Shown here: piece by piece, positions 11,455-22,807 of the stretch | How the letters are laid out: every line of letters starts with the position of its first letter | How positions within the stretch are numbered: the first letter of the stretch is position 1 | Origin: Heterohyrax brucei | Lineage: Eukaryota > Chordata > Mammalia > Hyracoidea > Procaviidae | Direction: 5' to 3' | DNA: 64,000 bases | Assembly: GCA_028571685.1 (NCBI GenBank) | Contig: CM053143.1 | Location: 1,617,501-1,681,500, forward strand | Position numbers and translations under genes: made by a program | Notes under the pieces: model-generated | What the model was told of the DNA's origin: nothing | Seen by the model: only the letters and a program-made list of their open reading frames with translations | Databases searched by the model: none

Positions 11455-11585
11455 ACACCAAAACCCAAACATGTTGCCTGTAAGTCTATTCCTAGTCAGT
11501 GACCCCAAGAGTGGAATAGAACTGCCTCCTAGGGTTTCCAAGTAGCAGCCATGGCTTTTAATTAGTACACCATCAGGGCAGCAAA
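11455..11585 (-). mobile_element. AfroSINE, diverged, minus strand
   Basis: Plus-strand text begins with the tail signature aaccaaaaccca and continues gtctattcctagtcagtgacccc...gaatagaactgcct...gggtttccaa, then decays. This is the reverse complement of the AfroSINE tail and body. The tRNA-related head is poorly kept. Confidence 0.7.
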
Positions 11586-11920
11586 TTGTCTAAAAGATAA
11601 ATAAAACTGAGCAAATTTAATTTGAAGGTCTTTATAATCATATGCATTATCACCCCGAGAATTAACAGCGCCTTTTAAACTCACACAATGATAGGCACAA
11701 TTTTGTTAATTTCAGACACATAAAAAAGACTGTAGAATATAGATATTACTGATATAAAAACAGTGGTCATAATTATGATTCAATTTGCAACCGTAAGTAC
11801 TTTTCTGGAGTAAAACAGAAACACAAAGCAAGTTCTCAAAGGTATGTTCTATTTTTTTCAATGTTCAGGAAATATTGACTTAACTGATTTGAGCATAGAT
11901 ACAGTTAAATGAGCAAAAGA
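11586..11920. other. Unassigned AT-rich interval
   Basis: No gene, RNA or recognised repeat is apparent. Confidence 0.5.
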
Positions 11921-11921
11921 A

Positions 11922-12117
11922 GATGGTTATTGATGTGTGCTGAGTCAATTCTGACTGATAGTGATCCTATGGGATAGAGTGGAACTTCCCCATAGGAATT
12001 CCTACACCATAATCTTTACAGGAACAGACTGTCAGATCTTCTATGGAGTCACTGATGGATTCAGACTACTGATGTTTTGATTAGCTACTGTGCTGTTAAT
12101 CACTGCACCACTAACCC
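11922..12117 (-). mobile_element. AfroSINE, longer variant, minus strand
   Basis: Contains tgtgctgagtcaattctgact, gatcctatgggatagagtggaact and the extra block taatctttacaggaacagactgtcagatctt found in the longer AfroSINE form, and ends with the reverse complement of the tRNA-like head (gttaatcactgcaccactaac). Confidence 0.75.
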
Positions 12118-12119
12118 CA

Positions 12120-12287
12120 AAATAAAACCTAACCTCATTGCCATTAAGTCAATTCTAATTCACAGCACCCCCACAAGACAGAGTAAAGCTGTCCCATGTA
12201 GTTTCCAAGGAGCATTTGGTTGATTTGAATTGCTTACATTTTAGTTAGTATCTTATTTCTCAACTACTGTACCAGCAGGGCTCCTTA
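12120..12287 (-). mobile_element. AfroSINE, minus strand, directly next to the previous copy
   Basis: Tail-to-head on the plus strand: aataaaacctaacctcattg, gtcaattctaattcacagc, gtttccaaggagcatttgg, and ...ctactgtaccagcagggctcc at the head. It lies within a few bases of the preceding copy, giving a SINE pair in the same orientation. Confidence 0.75.
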
Positions 12288-12690
12288 AATGAGGAATAAT
12301 ACACCTGATATTACATTATCTCTTACTTGACAGGAGATAACCACATGGTCAGACTTTGAAGCCATATTCTTAATTGCTGGTACATGAGCCAAACTCACAT
12401 TTACAAAGGGCATTTTCTAGACTATGCAATTGAGAGCAACCTAAGTATCCTTCAGTTCATGCCTCTGAACGTGCAGAGAGATCTTATACAGACTAACAGA
12501 CTTGTCTAAGAACTAGAAACAAAAATAAAAACTTTAGGAGAGGGAAGAAAAAAGACCTAGAGAAGGATTCTCAGAAAAGGTTAATTTCTACAGCCACTTG
12601 GGATGGGAAGAACCAGGAGAAAATATATTTGCATTTAAAAAGGTTTTGAATTGCACTTCTCTGACAACACAATTTAATTGTCTCTAGCAA
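12288..12690. other. Unassigned interval
   Basis: AT-rich with no recognised repeat, gene or RNA. Confidence 0.5.
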
Positions 12691-13095
12691 ATGAGTTCAT
12701 TTAGGTATTATCATAGTGACCTATTGCAACCATAACAGATGTACAAGTCAATGGCTTTAACAGATATTTATTCTCTCACAGTTTCTGGGACTAGAAACCC
12801 AAAATGAGGGCACCAGCTCCAGGAAAAGGCTTTCTTTCTCTGTCAGCTCTGTGGGAAAGTACTTGTCCTCTATCTTCCACTGGTCTAAGAGCTTCAAGGA
12901 GCAGGTGCCCTGGGTCCAAAGGACGCACTTTGTTCCCACCTCTGTTTTGTGGTAGGAGGTTGCTCTCCTCTCTAACGGATTCTCTCTTTTATATCTCAAA
13001 TGAGATTGACTCAAGATAAAACTTAATCCTGAGGATAGAGTTCTGCCTCACTAACAAAACTGCCTCTAATCTTGCCTCATGAACATCATTAACCA
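12690..13095 (+). repeat. Unnamed dispersed repeat (copy 1 of a family also at 51.1 kb)
   Basis: Landmarks are ggctttaacagatatttattctctcacag, ccagctccaggaaaaggctttct, ctgtcagctctgtgg, ttttatatctcaaatgagattgactcaag, and tgcctcatgaacat. The same order (aaggctttctctaccggctct, ctttatatctcaggaga, cctccttcattaatat) recurs at 51.1-51.55 kb, so this is a dispersed family. I do not recall its name. The frames at 12757-13019 fall inside it and are not genes. Confidence 0.6.
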
Positions 13096-13180
13096 GTCGC
13101 CATATAGATAACTTGCAGGAATCCTATAGGAGAGATAGAGCTGCCCCATAGGGGCTTCTGAGGAATAGCTGCTGGATTCA
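13096..13180 (-). mobile_element. AfroSINE fragment, minus strand
   Basis: tcctataggagagatagagctgccccatagggg and the following ctgctggattcacac match the reverse complement of the AfroSINE body. The head is missing where the L1-K tail starts, so L1-K probably inserted at or truncated this SINE. Confidence 0.6.
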
Positions 13181-14154
13181 CACTTTTTTTCTTTTTTTTA
13201 ACCTTCAGCATTTTTTTCTTTTTTTAAATTATGATTAAGTGAAAATATACAATCCCAGTCAATCTTGCATACCCATCTCTCTACAACTTTATCTGCTCTC
13301 CTGCCCTGTGACAACACACTCCTCCTTTTCACTTTTTACTGCCAGTATCCTCCCAACGAACACCTGATCCTTCCTCTCCCCTCTCTCCTCACCTATCTAG
13401 AAAGAAGCCAATAGGACAGCTTTCTGACAATATATAAAACCATAAAGTACACATATCACACGCTCACTGCTTCCCCAAGTACAGTCTGTTCTTTTTCTGA
13501 AGTGTTGATATCGGTGCTGGTTTCAGGTCTGGGCCAGCAGCAAGTCTAGGGAGCATGTTCCCACGGGACCCTCCAGATTGTCAGACTATCAGTTCTGGTC
13601 TCTTAGTAGAGTTCTTGATGTGCACATCTCTTTTTCTTCTGTTACGTTGGGGATTCTACATTGTGTCCCCTATCAAGGCTGTCTTTGGTGGCAGCTGGCC
13701 ACCATCTGGTTCTTCTGGCCTCATGTTGAGATAATCTCCCAATCACATGGGTCCTTCTGTCTCCTGAGCTCATTTTTCTTTGTGTCTTTGATGTTCTCAA
13801 TCATAACCTATTTCATGCTAATTGATGTTCCTCAGATGTCAGCTTGCTGGCTTTTAAGACCGCAGATGCCACTCACCAATATGGGGTGTAGAAATCTCTC
13901 TTATCAAAAGGCTGGTAATGCCAGTTATCCTTGATGTCCCTGAAAACATAGTCACCAGACTGCTGTCCCTGGTACTCTACCCTTTGAAATGTTGGGTTGA
14001 AATTATAAAACCTTTTAGTTTATGGTGTAGTTCATTTATGCTGACCTGTGTTCCACTGAGTGCTGTAACACCCTTCAGCTAACTGAATTCCTATCAACTA
14101 ACTAAACTATGACCAACTCTCTCCCTCCCTCTTCACCGCTGTAGACATCAAAGA

Positions 14155-17115
14155 GTTTTATCTTCTGGGCATAGGTCCTTTTTTAAGTCCTTAAAATAGT
14201 GGTCTCATGCAATACTTGTCCTTTTGCAGCTGACTGATTTCATTCAGCATGTCTTCTAGTTGAAACCCGGTTATGAGGTGCTTCCTAAAATAATCATTGT
14301 TCTTTATCATTGCATAGTGTTCCACTGTATACATGTAACATAGTTTGTTATCTATTTGTCTGTTGATGGGCACCTAGGTTGATTCCATCTTTTTGCTATT
14401 GTGGACTTTGCTGCAATAAACATTCTTGTGCATGTATCTGTTCATGTGACCCCCTTTATTTCTGTCACATATATTCTAGCAGTGGGATTTCTGGATCATG
14501 TGGTATTTCTATTTCTAGGTTTTTAAAGAAGTGCTAAATTGCTTTGCAAAGAGGTACCATTTGCATTCCCAACAGCACTATCGGAAAGTTCCAGCCTCTC
14601 TGCCACCCCTCCAGCATTTGCTGTTTTGTATTTTTTGGATTACTACCAACCTTGTTGGGGTGAGATGGTATCTCACTGTAGTTTCAATTTGACTTCTCTA
14701 ATAGCTAGTGATCATGAGCATTTCTTCATGTGTCATTTGGCTGCCTGAAAGTCTTGTCTGGTAAAGTGTCTGTCCATGTCCTTTAACCATTGTTCAGTTG
14801 GGTTATTCGTATTTTTCTTGTTGATATTTTGCAGTACTTTGCAGATTATGGAAATTAGACATTTATTCAGTATGTAGTTGCCAAATATTTTTTCCCCTTC
14901 CGTAGACAGTTTTTTAACTCTTTTGATAAAGTCTTTGGACGAGCATAAGTGTTTGATTTTTAGTAGTTTCCATTTATCTATTTTCTCTTTTGTCATTTGT
15001 GCATTGTTGGTAAGATTTTGTAGTCTGTCTGAGCTGTGTATTAGAACTCCCATTGTTGTCTCTATTTTTTCTTCCACAATCTTTATCATTTTAAGTTTGA
15101 TATTTAGGTCTTTGACTCATTTTGAGATACTTTTTGTGTAAGGTGTGAGATATGGGTCTTGTTTCAGATTTTTTGCAGATGGATTTCCAATCTTGCCAAT
15201 ACCATTTGTTAAAGAGACTGTTATTACTCCAGTTTACAACTTTTGGGTCCTTTACCAAATATTAAGTGCTCGTAGGAGGATGGTGATATTTCTTGATTCT
15301 CTATTCTGTTCCATTGGTCTACATACCTGTTTTTTTTTTTTTTTTTTTTTACCTGTACCAGACTGTTTAGCCCACTGTGGTTCTAAGGTCAGGCAGTGTG
15401 AGGTCTCCCATAGTGTTTCTCTTCTTCAGTGGTGCCTTACTTATCCAGTGTTTCTTCCCTTTTGAAAGAAAGTGGATAATTTATTTTCCCATCTCATTAA
15501 AAAATGACACTGGAATTTGTATTGGGATTGCATTGTATATGTATATCGCCTTGGGTAGAATAGACATTTTCACAATGCTGAGTCTTCCTGTGCATGAGCA
15601 AGGTAGTTTTCTCCACTTGTGTAAGTTTCTTTTAGTTTTCTTGCAGTAGAGTCTTGTAATTTTCTCTGTATGGGTCTTTTATATCTCTGGTTAGATTTAT
15701 TCGTAGGTATTTTATCTTCTTGGGGGTTGCTGTAAATGGTATTGATTTGGTGATTTCCTCTTTGATAATCTCTTTGATGGTGTAAAGGAATCCTACTCAT
15801 TTATTTATGTTCATCTTATATCCTGATATTTTGCTGAACTCTTCTGTTAGTTCCAGTAGTTTATTTATGGATTCTTTAGAGTTTTCTGTGCATACGATCA
15901 TATGCAAATAGGGAGATTTTTACTTCTTCTTTGCCAGTGCAGCTGCCTTTTATATTTCTTTGTCTTATCTGACTGGTCTGGCCAGAACATCTAGCACCAT
16001 GTTGAATAACAGTGGTGACAGTGGGTATCCTTGTTTAGTTCCTGATTTCAGAAGGAATTCTTTGTCTCTCTCCATTCAGGATGATGTTGGTGGTTGATTT
16101 TGCATAGATGCCCCTTACTGTATTGAGGAATTTCCCTTCTATTCCTATTTTGCTGAGTATTTTTAACATGACTAGGTGTTGGACATTGTCAAATGCCTTT
16201 TCTGCATCAACTGATAGAATCAAGCGATTCTTACCTTTTGTGTTACTTATGTGGCTGATCACATTGATTGTTTTTCTGATGTTGCACCAACTCTCTGTTC
16301 CTGATATGAATCCTGCTTGGTGATGATGACTTTATTTTGGCATGGTTTTGAATTCTATTGGCTTTGATTCTGTTGATTTTTGCATCTAAGTTCAAGAGTA
16401 ATATTTGGCTGTCGTATTCTTTTGTTGTGAGGTCTTTATGTAGCTTTGGTATGAGGGTTATACTGGATTCAGTGAATGAATTTGGGGATATCTTGTCCTT
16501 TTTCATGCTGTGAAATACCTTCTGTAATATTGGCATTAACTCCTCTCTAAAAGTTTGGTAGGATTCTTTGGTCTGGGTCAGCGCTTTTTTAGACAGTAGT
16601 TTTTCGATTACTGTTTCCATTTCTTGTTTTGTCATGGGTTCATTAAATTGTTCTACTTCTCTTTGTGATATTTTTGTTAGGTGAATCTAGAACTTTGTCC
16701 ATTTCTTCTAGGTTTGCAAATCTGAGTACAGTTTTGTGAAGTATTCTGTTATGATACTCTTAATTTGAATTGGGTCGGTTGTGACATCTCCTGTCTCATT
16801 TCTTATTCAGGTTATTTGATTTCTCTCCAGTTTTTCTTTTGTGAGTTTAGGCAATGGTTTATAAATTTTTCTGATCTTTTCAAAAATCCACTTTTGGTTT
16901 TGTTAAAGCTTTCAATTGTTTTCCTATTATCTAATTCATTTAGATCTGTTCTACTCTTTATTATATGTTTTCTTCTGGTTCCTGAGGGGTTTTTTGGTTG
17001 TTCACTTTCCACTTGTTTGAGTTGAAAGATTTATTCTCTGATTTGACTCTTTCTTCATTTCAGATGTGTGCATTAGTAGAGATAAACTGACCTCTGAGCC
17101 CTGCTTTTACTGTTC
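14155..17115 (-). pseudogene. L1-K ORF2 remnant (RT to C-terminus)
   Basis: Minus-strand pieces include 16243-16635 (finger/RT approach, ...KLLSKKALTQTKESYQTFRE), 16035-16262 (RT palm, LILSVDAEKAFDNVQH), 14733-15089 (thumb to C-terminal region) and 14191-14373 (C-terminus, YTVEHYAMIKNNDYFRK). At about 15895-15915 the RT catalytic FADD block has lost roughly five bases relative to other copies (ctatttgcatatgatcgtatg on the coding strand), which shifts the frame and removes the two aspartates. The product would be inactive even without the many other stops. Confidence 0.85.
15332..15351. repeat. Poly-T run inside L1-K
   Basis: About 20 consecutive T, interrupting the ORF2 region that in other copies reads gtctgtttttgtaccag. 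Likely expansion of a short T run in the element. Confidence 0.8.
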
Positions 17116-17354
17116 TTACAACTGGAACTGGGATGCGTAGATATTGTTCTTGAAGTGAGAATTACAGGTCTTGCGTATGCTAGATAATTTTATTTACAAA
17201 TTTTCTGAAAATTTCAAGTCACAATAATAGTATTATTTAAAAATAAGTCGATAGAGTTCAAGTGTTCATTGAAAAATCTTAGAACTATGGCAAATAGGTA
17301 TAACACTCAAGTTCCCAAACCTAAAGAATCTTGCCAGTAATTAAATTGTAACGG

Positions 17355-17485
17355 AGACTCTGTGCTGTGGATATCAGCATCACCTAAGACCTTGTTAAAG
17401 AAATACAGAATACAAGGCCCTACTCTAGAATCTTCAATTTTAACAAGATCTCAGATGATTTCTGTGTATGTCCAATTTGGCAAAG
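17355..17485 (+). mobile_element. MER20-like hAT fragment
   Basis: atcagcatcacctaagaccttgttaa, ggccctactctagaatctt and tttaacaagatctcagatgattt match the order of MER20, a non-autonomous hAT-Charlie DNA transposon of placental mammals. No TIRs are intact. Confidence 0.55.
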
Positions 17486-17534
17486 CCCCTCTGCAGAGGC
17501 AATAACAAACAATTAAAATAATTAAATCGACACT

Positions 17535-17725
17535 CTAGTAGTGTCTTTGCCACCTAGTATCTTTGTGATCTTACACATTTACTTCACCTACCACAGGCTG
17601 TTTCTTCACCTGTAATTGAGGTAGCAATGTCTACCTTCAAGAATTCTCATGAGCACTAAATAATTGCATGTTTGTAAATTTGTGGGAATATCTCAGTCTC
17701 TGTATATGTTAGCCATCATAATAGG
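17535..17725 (+). mobile_element. MIR SINE relic
   Basis: gtctttgccacctagtatctttgtgatctt...cacattta...gctgtttcttcacctgtaattgaggtag...gagcactaaataattgcatg follows the MIR core order (cttgccacttactagctgtgtgacctt, ctcatctgtaaaatgg, attaaatgagttaat). MIR is an ancient tRNA-derived SINE. Confidence 0.65.
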
Positions 17726-17920
17726 TTTTTTTTCTTAATTTGATTAGAATTTAATATTCCATTGAAAATTTTAGAGCTAACACATTCAGACTTTGGATAA
17801 AAAACATGACCCTTCTATAATCATAATAGTTTTTTTTTTTTTGCCCTTAATTTGATTAGAATTTAATATCCCACTGAAGAGTTTAGAGCTAATGCATTCA
17901 GGCTTTGGATAAAAACATGA
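17723..17920. repeat. About 115-bp diverged tandem duplication
   Basis: ttaatttgattagaatttaata...agagctaacacattcagactttggataaaaaacatgacc (17734-17813) recurs as ttaatttgattagaatttaata...agagctaatgcattcaggctttggataaaaacatgatcc (17850-17913). Both copies follow a T run, and the second leads straight into the 5' edge of L1-L. Confidence 0.75.
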
Positions 17921-20080
17921 TCCATCTATATGCTGCTTACAGGAGACCCACTCTAGACTCACAGGCATGAATGAACTACAACTCAAATGATGGAAAAAAT
18001 GTACATTGAGCTAACAACATTCAAAAAAGAGCAAGCATGGCAGTGTTAAACTCTCATAAAATAGACTTTAAAGTAAAATCTACCATATTGGATAACAAAG
18101 GGCAGTGTATAATAATTAAAGAATCAATACTACAGGAGGACATTACCATATTAATTATCTACATGCCCAAATAGGGCTCCAAAATGTATAATACAAACAC
18201 GAATTCCATTGAAAACAGAAATAGAGAGTTCCACAATGATAGCAGGAGACTTCAACACACCACTCTCAGTGAAGGACAGAACATATAGGAAAAAGCTCAA
18301 TAAAAACATGGAAGATCTAAACGCCATAATCAACCAACTTGACCTCATAGAAATATACCGATCACTCTACCCAACAGCAGCTAAGTATATTTTCTTTCTG
18401 AATGTGTAATGGAACATTCTCCAGAATTGACTACATATAAGGCTACATAGCAATCCTTAACAAAATTCAAAGTATTGAAATATTACAAAGCATCTTTTCA
18501 TACCGTAAAGCCATAAAAGTAGAATAACAGAAAAAGAAGGGGAAAAAAATCAAACACATGGAAACGCAACTATAATTTGTTAAAAAATGACTGAGTAAAA
18601 AAAGAAATCAAAGATGGAATAAAGAAATGCACAGAATCAAATGATAAAGAAAACACATTCTACTAGAATCTATGAGACACTGCAAGAGCAGTGCTCAGAC
18701 ATCCGTTTATCTCAATAAATGCACATGTCCAAAAAAAAAAAAAAGGTCCAAATCAACAAATTAACTCTACAACTCTAACAAAAGAGAGTAGCAAAAGAAC
18801 TCCTCTGGCACCAGAATAAAGCAAATAATAAAAATTAGAGCAGAACTAAATGAAGCAGAATATAGGAAAATGATTGAAAGAGTTAACAAGGCCAAATGCA
18901 GGTTTTTGAAACGATCAACAAAATTGATAAACAACTGGCCAAAGTGACAAAAGGCAAACAGGAGAGGAACCAAATAACTTGAATGGGAAGTAAGATAGTC
19001 AACACCAGAACAGATCAAGCTGGAATTAAAGTAATTACAACCAAATGTTATGAAAAATTGTCATCTAATAAATTCAAAAAGCAAGAGAAGATAAACAAAT
19101 TTCTAGAAACATATCACCTACTAAAACTAGTAGAAACAGAAGCAAAACAACTAAATAAATTAGAAAAGAAGAGCTTGAAAAGAGTACTAAAAAACAAAAC
19201 AAAACAAAACTCCCAATGAAAAAAGTCCTGGCACTAGGGGCTTCCCTGGAAAATTCTACAAAACTTTTAGAGAAGAGTTAACACTGCTGTTACTAAAGGT
19301 ATTCCAGAACATAGAAAAAGATGAAGTACTCCAAAATGCATTCTATAAAGCCATCATAACCCTCATACCAAAATTGGGTAAAGACAGCATAAAAAAGAAT
19401 AATTACAGACCAAATCCCTCATGTGCGTAGGTGCAAAAATCTTCAAAAAAATTCCAGCCAGTAGAATTCAACAATGTATCAAAGAAATAATTTACCATGA
19501 CTAAGTGAGATTCATACCAATAATATAGGGATGGTTCAACATTACCAATACAATTAATGTAACCAAGTATATAAATAAAAACAAAGAACAAAAACCGCTT
19601 GATTTTATCTCAATTGAATGCAGAAAAAGCATTTGACAAAGTCCAACACACGTTTGTGTTAAAAACTGCCAGCAAAATAGGAATAGACACCAAATTCCTC
19701 AAAATAATAAGAGGCATCTATGCAAAACCAACAGCCACCATCATCCTACATAGAGAGAGTCTGAGAACATTCTCCTTGAGAACAAGAATGAGACAAGGAT
19801 GCCCATTGTCCCTACTCTTACTCAACTTTGTCCTTGAGGTCCTACCCAGAGCAATTAGACAAGATAAAAAAATAGAGAACATCTAAATTGGTAAGGAAGA
19901 AGTATCTCTATTTGCAGATGACATGATCTTATACACAGAAAACCCTGCAGAATCCATTAAGAAAAAACAAACCCTACTGAACCTAAGAGTTCAGAAAAGT
20001 ATCAAGACACAAGCAAAACATATATAAATCAGTTGTATTCCTTTACACCGACAAAGAGACCATCAAAAAAAGAAAAAGAA
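17908..20080 (+). mobile_element. L1-L: plus-strand L1 ORF2 fragment
   Basis: Sense-strand L1 from the endonuclease domain (ATGATCCATCTATATGCTGC, equivalent of the 36.7 kb region of L1-B) to just after the RT palm. It ends in an A-rich stretch at about 20065-20125 without C-terminal domain or 3' UTR. Either later deletion or early priming/termination at an internal A-rich site could explain this. Confidence 0.8.
18209..20010 (+). pseudogene. L1-L ORF2 remnant (endonuclease end and RT)
   Basis: Readable pieces are 18209-18409 (STMIAGDFNTPLSVKDRT, endonuclease GDFNT block), 18983-19219 (linker), and 19599-19886 (RT palm, [12 protein letters not shown] then [10 protein letters not shown]). The active-site block tttgcagatgacatg (FADDM) is intact at 19911-19925, yet frames before and after are broken by stops and a frameshift. 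No functional product is expected. Confidence 0.85.
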
Positions 20081-20124
20081 AGAAAAAACAAAGGGAGTGA
20101 AAAGAAAAGAAAAAGAAATGTAAA

Positions 20125-20245
20125 TTACTTGACCCAGACCCAGAACTACTGAGTCTGAAACTCTGGGGGTAGGGCCTAGTTATCGGCATTTTAACAAGTT
20201 CTCTGGATGACTCTGATAGATGCTAAAGTTTGAGAATTATTGCTA
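20125..20245 (+). mobile_element. MER20-like hAT fragment (3' half)
   Basis: cccagaactactgagtctgaaactctgggggtagggcc, attttaacaagttctctggatgactctgat and gctaaagtttgagaattattg match the 3' half of MER20. The 5' half is not adjacent; L1-L insertion or deletion may have removed it. Confidence 0.65.
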
Positions 20246-20479
20246 GGCCAGCCTGCAGATATATTTAACAAATTCTCTAGTGAACAACTGCATCACAAAC
20301 AGCTCATCCACAAATAACATGTCTGAAATCTTTGCTTAACATGTTTTCAAGGTGTGGACTTTTAGTCCTTGACTTGGGAGTACGTGGCTCTAAGATCCCG
20401 ATATTTTCAATTTCAAAAGTCCCTTTCTGTTACAGAGAAATTTCCCTTAGTCCTAAAGCATCGTGAAAGCTTCGCCCAG

Positions 20480-20705
20480 CCTTCTCCTAGCAGACATTTG
20501 GATGCTGCGGCCTTGTGGTCCCCTCCCAGGAAACGGTAGTAGCAGGTATCTGAAGACGCTGAGAGTTGTTGCTGCCGCTGCCTTTTCTCTTTGCAGCTTT
20601 GACCTGTTTTTGTTTGGTTTGCAGCAATTTTCCTAAGACCTGTTCAAGGCCCAGAGCGTTGCCATGGGAACTAAGCAAGGTAGCAGGCGGAATGGAAAAA
20701 AAGAA
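20480..20705. other. CpG-richer island, possible exon or promoter
   Basis: I do not recognise a gene here. The segment stands out from its AT-rich surroundings with at least seven CpG dinucleotides. On the plus strand a pyrimidine tract ending cttttctctttgcag (about 20581-20595) resembles a splice acceptor. A strong-context ATG (gttgccATGGGAACTAAGCAAG, 20657-) is followed by GTAGCA, which resembles a splice donor. A minus-strand frame of 63 codons also covers it but has no recognisable domain. It could be a short exon, promoter-proximal DNA or chance. Confidence 0.25.
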
Positions 20706-21180
20706 AGGAAAAAAAAAAAAGAGAAAAAAGTGTATCTAAACACTATGTTTTCTTTGAGCTAAAATGAATTCACAGATGTTAGTTATTGAAATTATGCACT
20801 TTAATACTCTTAGACCTGTCAAAATCCCTTGATTTGTGAATCAAAAGTTGTGTATACTTCACCACAGGCCCTTTGGTAAGTGCTATGATGCTGTTGAAAG
20901 AAGTGGCAGAATAAATGAAAACCTTTACTTGATAAACAGAATTTCACCTTTATGTCATAAAAAAGGCCAGTAACACAAAGAATTTAGAGATTATCTGGTT
21001 GAGCTGCCTAGCCTGTTAAGGTATTCATTTTCTTTACAAAGCTGATTAAGGAAGCAGTCTTCTTGAACCTTCTTTCTTCACTGACAGAATTCATCAGTTA
21101 AATAGCTAAAGATAAATCCATGATTTCACTCCGGACTAAAAGTCATTGAAAGTCTAGACTCTTTGCCTTGCTGACCTACA
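20706..21180. other. Unassigned interval after A-rich stretch
   Basis: A-rich sequence at 20694-20730 (runs of A with occasional G) then no recognised repeat, gene or RNA. Confidence 0.45.
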
Positions 21181-21184
21181 TTCC

Positions 21185-21640
21185 TAACATGCTTCCCCGT
21201 AGCTCATTTTGCTGTTTCTTGATCAGGCCAAGCACGTTCCCACCTCAGGGCATTTAAGTGCTATTTCCGCGTTTCTTACATGTCTTATGCCTGAAGTCTT
21301 CCACATGGCCTCATCAGGAGTACTTGTTTGATCTTTGTGTCTAATGGCACCCTCATTATTATCTGTCACTTAGCTATACTCATCTTCCTAACAGTTTTAT
21401 CAAAAAAACCCGAAACAGAACAAAACAAAAAACCTCTGCCTTCCAGTTGATAACCCACTCACAGTGGCCCTGTAAAATGTATTATATTTTGTTTATTATT
21501 TTTCTTTCTCACTAAACATAAGCTGTAAGAAGGTGGAGCATTTGTTTGTTGTAATATCAGCATAGAAGGCAACGCATAGCAGTCAATCACATAATATGCA
21601 TTAAAAAATGAATAAATGAATACTTAGAGTTGCTCTAGTT
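21185..21640 (+). mobile_element. L2 relic (3' part), with a SINE tail inside
   Basis: The order ttccacatggcctcatc, gtctaatggcacc, tttgtttatt...tcactaaacataagctgtaagaaggtggagcatttgtttgtt, then catagcagtcaatcacataatatgc...aatgaataaatgaat resembles the L2 LINE 3' end (ctagaatgtaagctccatgagggcagg ... gaatgaatgaa). A short segment at about 21399-21475 interrupts it. Confidence 0.55.
21399..21475 (-). mobile_element. AfroSINE tail fragment, minus strand
   Basis: aaaaaaacccgaaac..., ttccagttgataacccactcacagtggccctg resembles the reverse complement of an AfroSINE 3' tail, short and lacking body and head. Confidence 0.45.
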
Positions 21641-21784
21641 TTGCTTGTGCAAAACAGATTACTGTCTTGCCAGGCAACCAAATTCAACCTTCAGTAATTC
21701 TCTTTTTTTCCCAGTGTTCTCCCAGAGTAAAAAAATATTTCTGCTAGTAATTTTCTGTACTTGTTTTCTTTGATACAAATAACA

Positions 21785-21905
21785 GTTAACATTTACTGCA
21801 TTCACATTATGTTCTAGAGTCTGGGATAAGTGTGTGCTACTTAAAGCTGGTAGTTTCCACATTGTTTGAAACATAGAAGAGCTCAATAAACATTAGTTGT
21901 GAAGA
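21785..21905 (+). mobile_element. L2/MIR 3' end relic
   Basis: catttactgcattcacattatgttctagagtc...gaaacatagaagagctcaataaacattagttgtgaa resembles the ends of L2/MIR elements (agcacatagtaggcgctcaataaatgtttgttgaa). Confidence 0.5.
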
Positions 21906-22445
21906 ACTGGCTGGCTTAAAACAACAGAAATTATTCTTTACAGTTTGGAGACTAAAAGTATGAATTTATTAAGGGTTCTCCCCAAAATTTCTAGGGGAAG
22001 TTTCTTGTCTCTCCAGTATCAAGTAACCCTAGATGTTCCTTGGCATGTGGCAGCCCGACTCTGTCTCTGCCGTGGTCTTTGCATGGCTGTCTCCCGTCTC
22101 TGTGTGTCTTTTTCTCTTCTCATAGGGACACCAGTCACGCTGAATTAGGGTTCTCACGGAAACTGTGGTGACATAGTGGTAAGGTGCTTCGTATGACCTT
22201 TCGGTCAGCAGTTCAAATCTGCCAGGCACTCCTTGGAAACTCTGTGGGGCAATTCTACTCTGAGGTATAGAGTTGCTATGAGTTGGAATTGCCTTGATGG
22301 CAGTTAGCTTGGTTTGGTTTCTATCCCATTCTGTACTCATGTTAACTTACTTTTACAAAAATCCTACTTCCACATAAGGTCACATTCACAGGTAATGAGA
22401 ATTAGAACTTAATCTTTTTGGAGGACACAAACCAGCCCATCAAAA
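21906..22445 (+). repeat. Ancient repeat split by an AfroSINE
   Basis: tggcttaaaacaacagaaattattctttacagtttggagactaaaagt, later tttctcttctcatagggacaccagtcacgctgaattaggg before the SINE, and cccattctgtactcatgttaacttac...aggtcacattcacaggtaatgag...ggaggacacaaaccagcccatc after it. This is a common mammalian interspersed repeat; I do not assign a family name. Confidence 0.5.
22142..22326 (+). mobile_element. AfroSINE, plus strand
   Basis: Head gtggtgacatagtggtaaggtgcttcg, B-box-like region cagcagttcaaatctgcc, body cactccttggaaactctgtggggcaattctactctg, tail gctatgagttggaattgccttgatggcagttagcttggtttggttt. tRNA-derived Pol III promoter boxes are recognisable but diverged. Confidence 0.85.
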
Positions 22446-22807
22446 CATGATTGTCCTAAAAGTGAAGATAAATCTCTGAGTTTTCTATTTTTCACTTTAA
22501 GTATTACTCAAAAAGAAATCGTATTAGGTCAATAATATAAATTGATTGAAGTCATTTTAATACAGATTGCACAAAGTGGTAACATTTTGAAGAACTTTCA
22601 CAGAATCTTGTACCTAACCTCATCAACACTGCCACAGAACTGGGGCTGAAACACAATTAACAGAACAGTAGTTTACGTAAAACACAGCTTCTAATCTGAC
22701 CTTGGAGATTCTGTTTCATAAAACCGACTACACTTGGAAAATTCTTCCAAAGAAGTTAGGCCAATGCCTAAGGCAAAATGGCTTTTACTAACTCATCTAG
22801 ACTGCTA
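22446..22807. other. Unassigned interval
   Basis: No gene, RNA or recognised repeat. Confidence 0.5.

Larger units (their letters stand above)
13181..17115 (-). mobile_element. L1-K: 5'-truncated minus-strand L1
   Basis: Begins at its 3' end with a T-rich stretch (A tail on the minus strand) near 13181-13230, then a 3' UTR to about 14150, then ORF2 running from its C-terminus back to the region just after the endonuclease domain at 17115. About 3.9 kb. The 5' end falls in ORF2, as usual for incomplete reverse transcription. I did not find a convincing target duplication. Confidence 0.85.

Noticed and set aside
22029-22340. 103-codon minus-strand frame
   Set aside because: It covers an AfroSINE and a flanking ancient repeat; no protein character.
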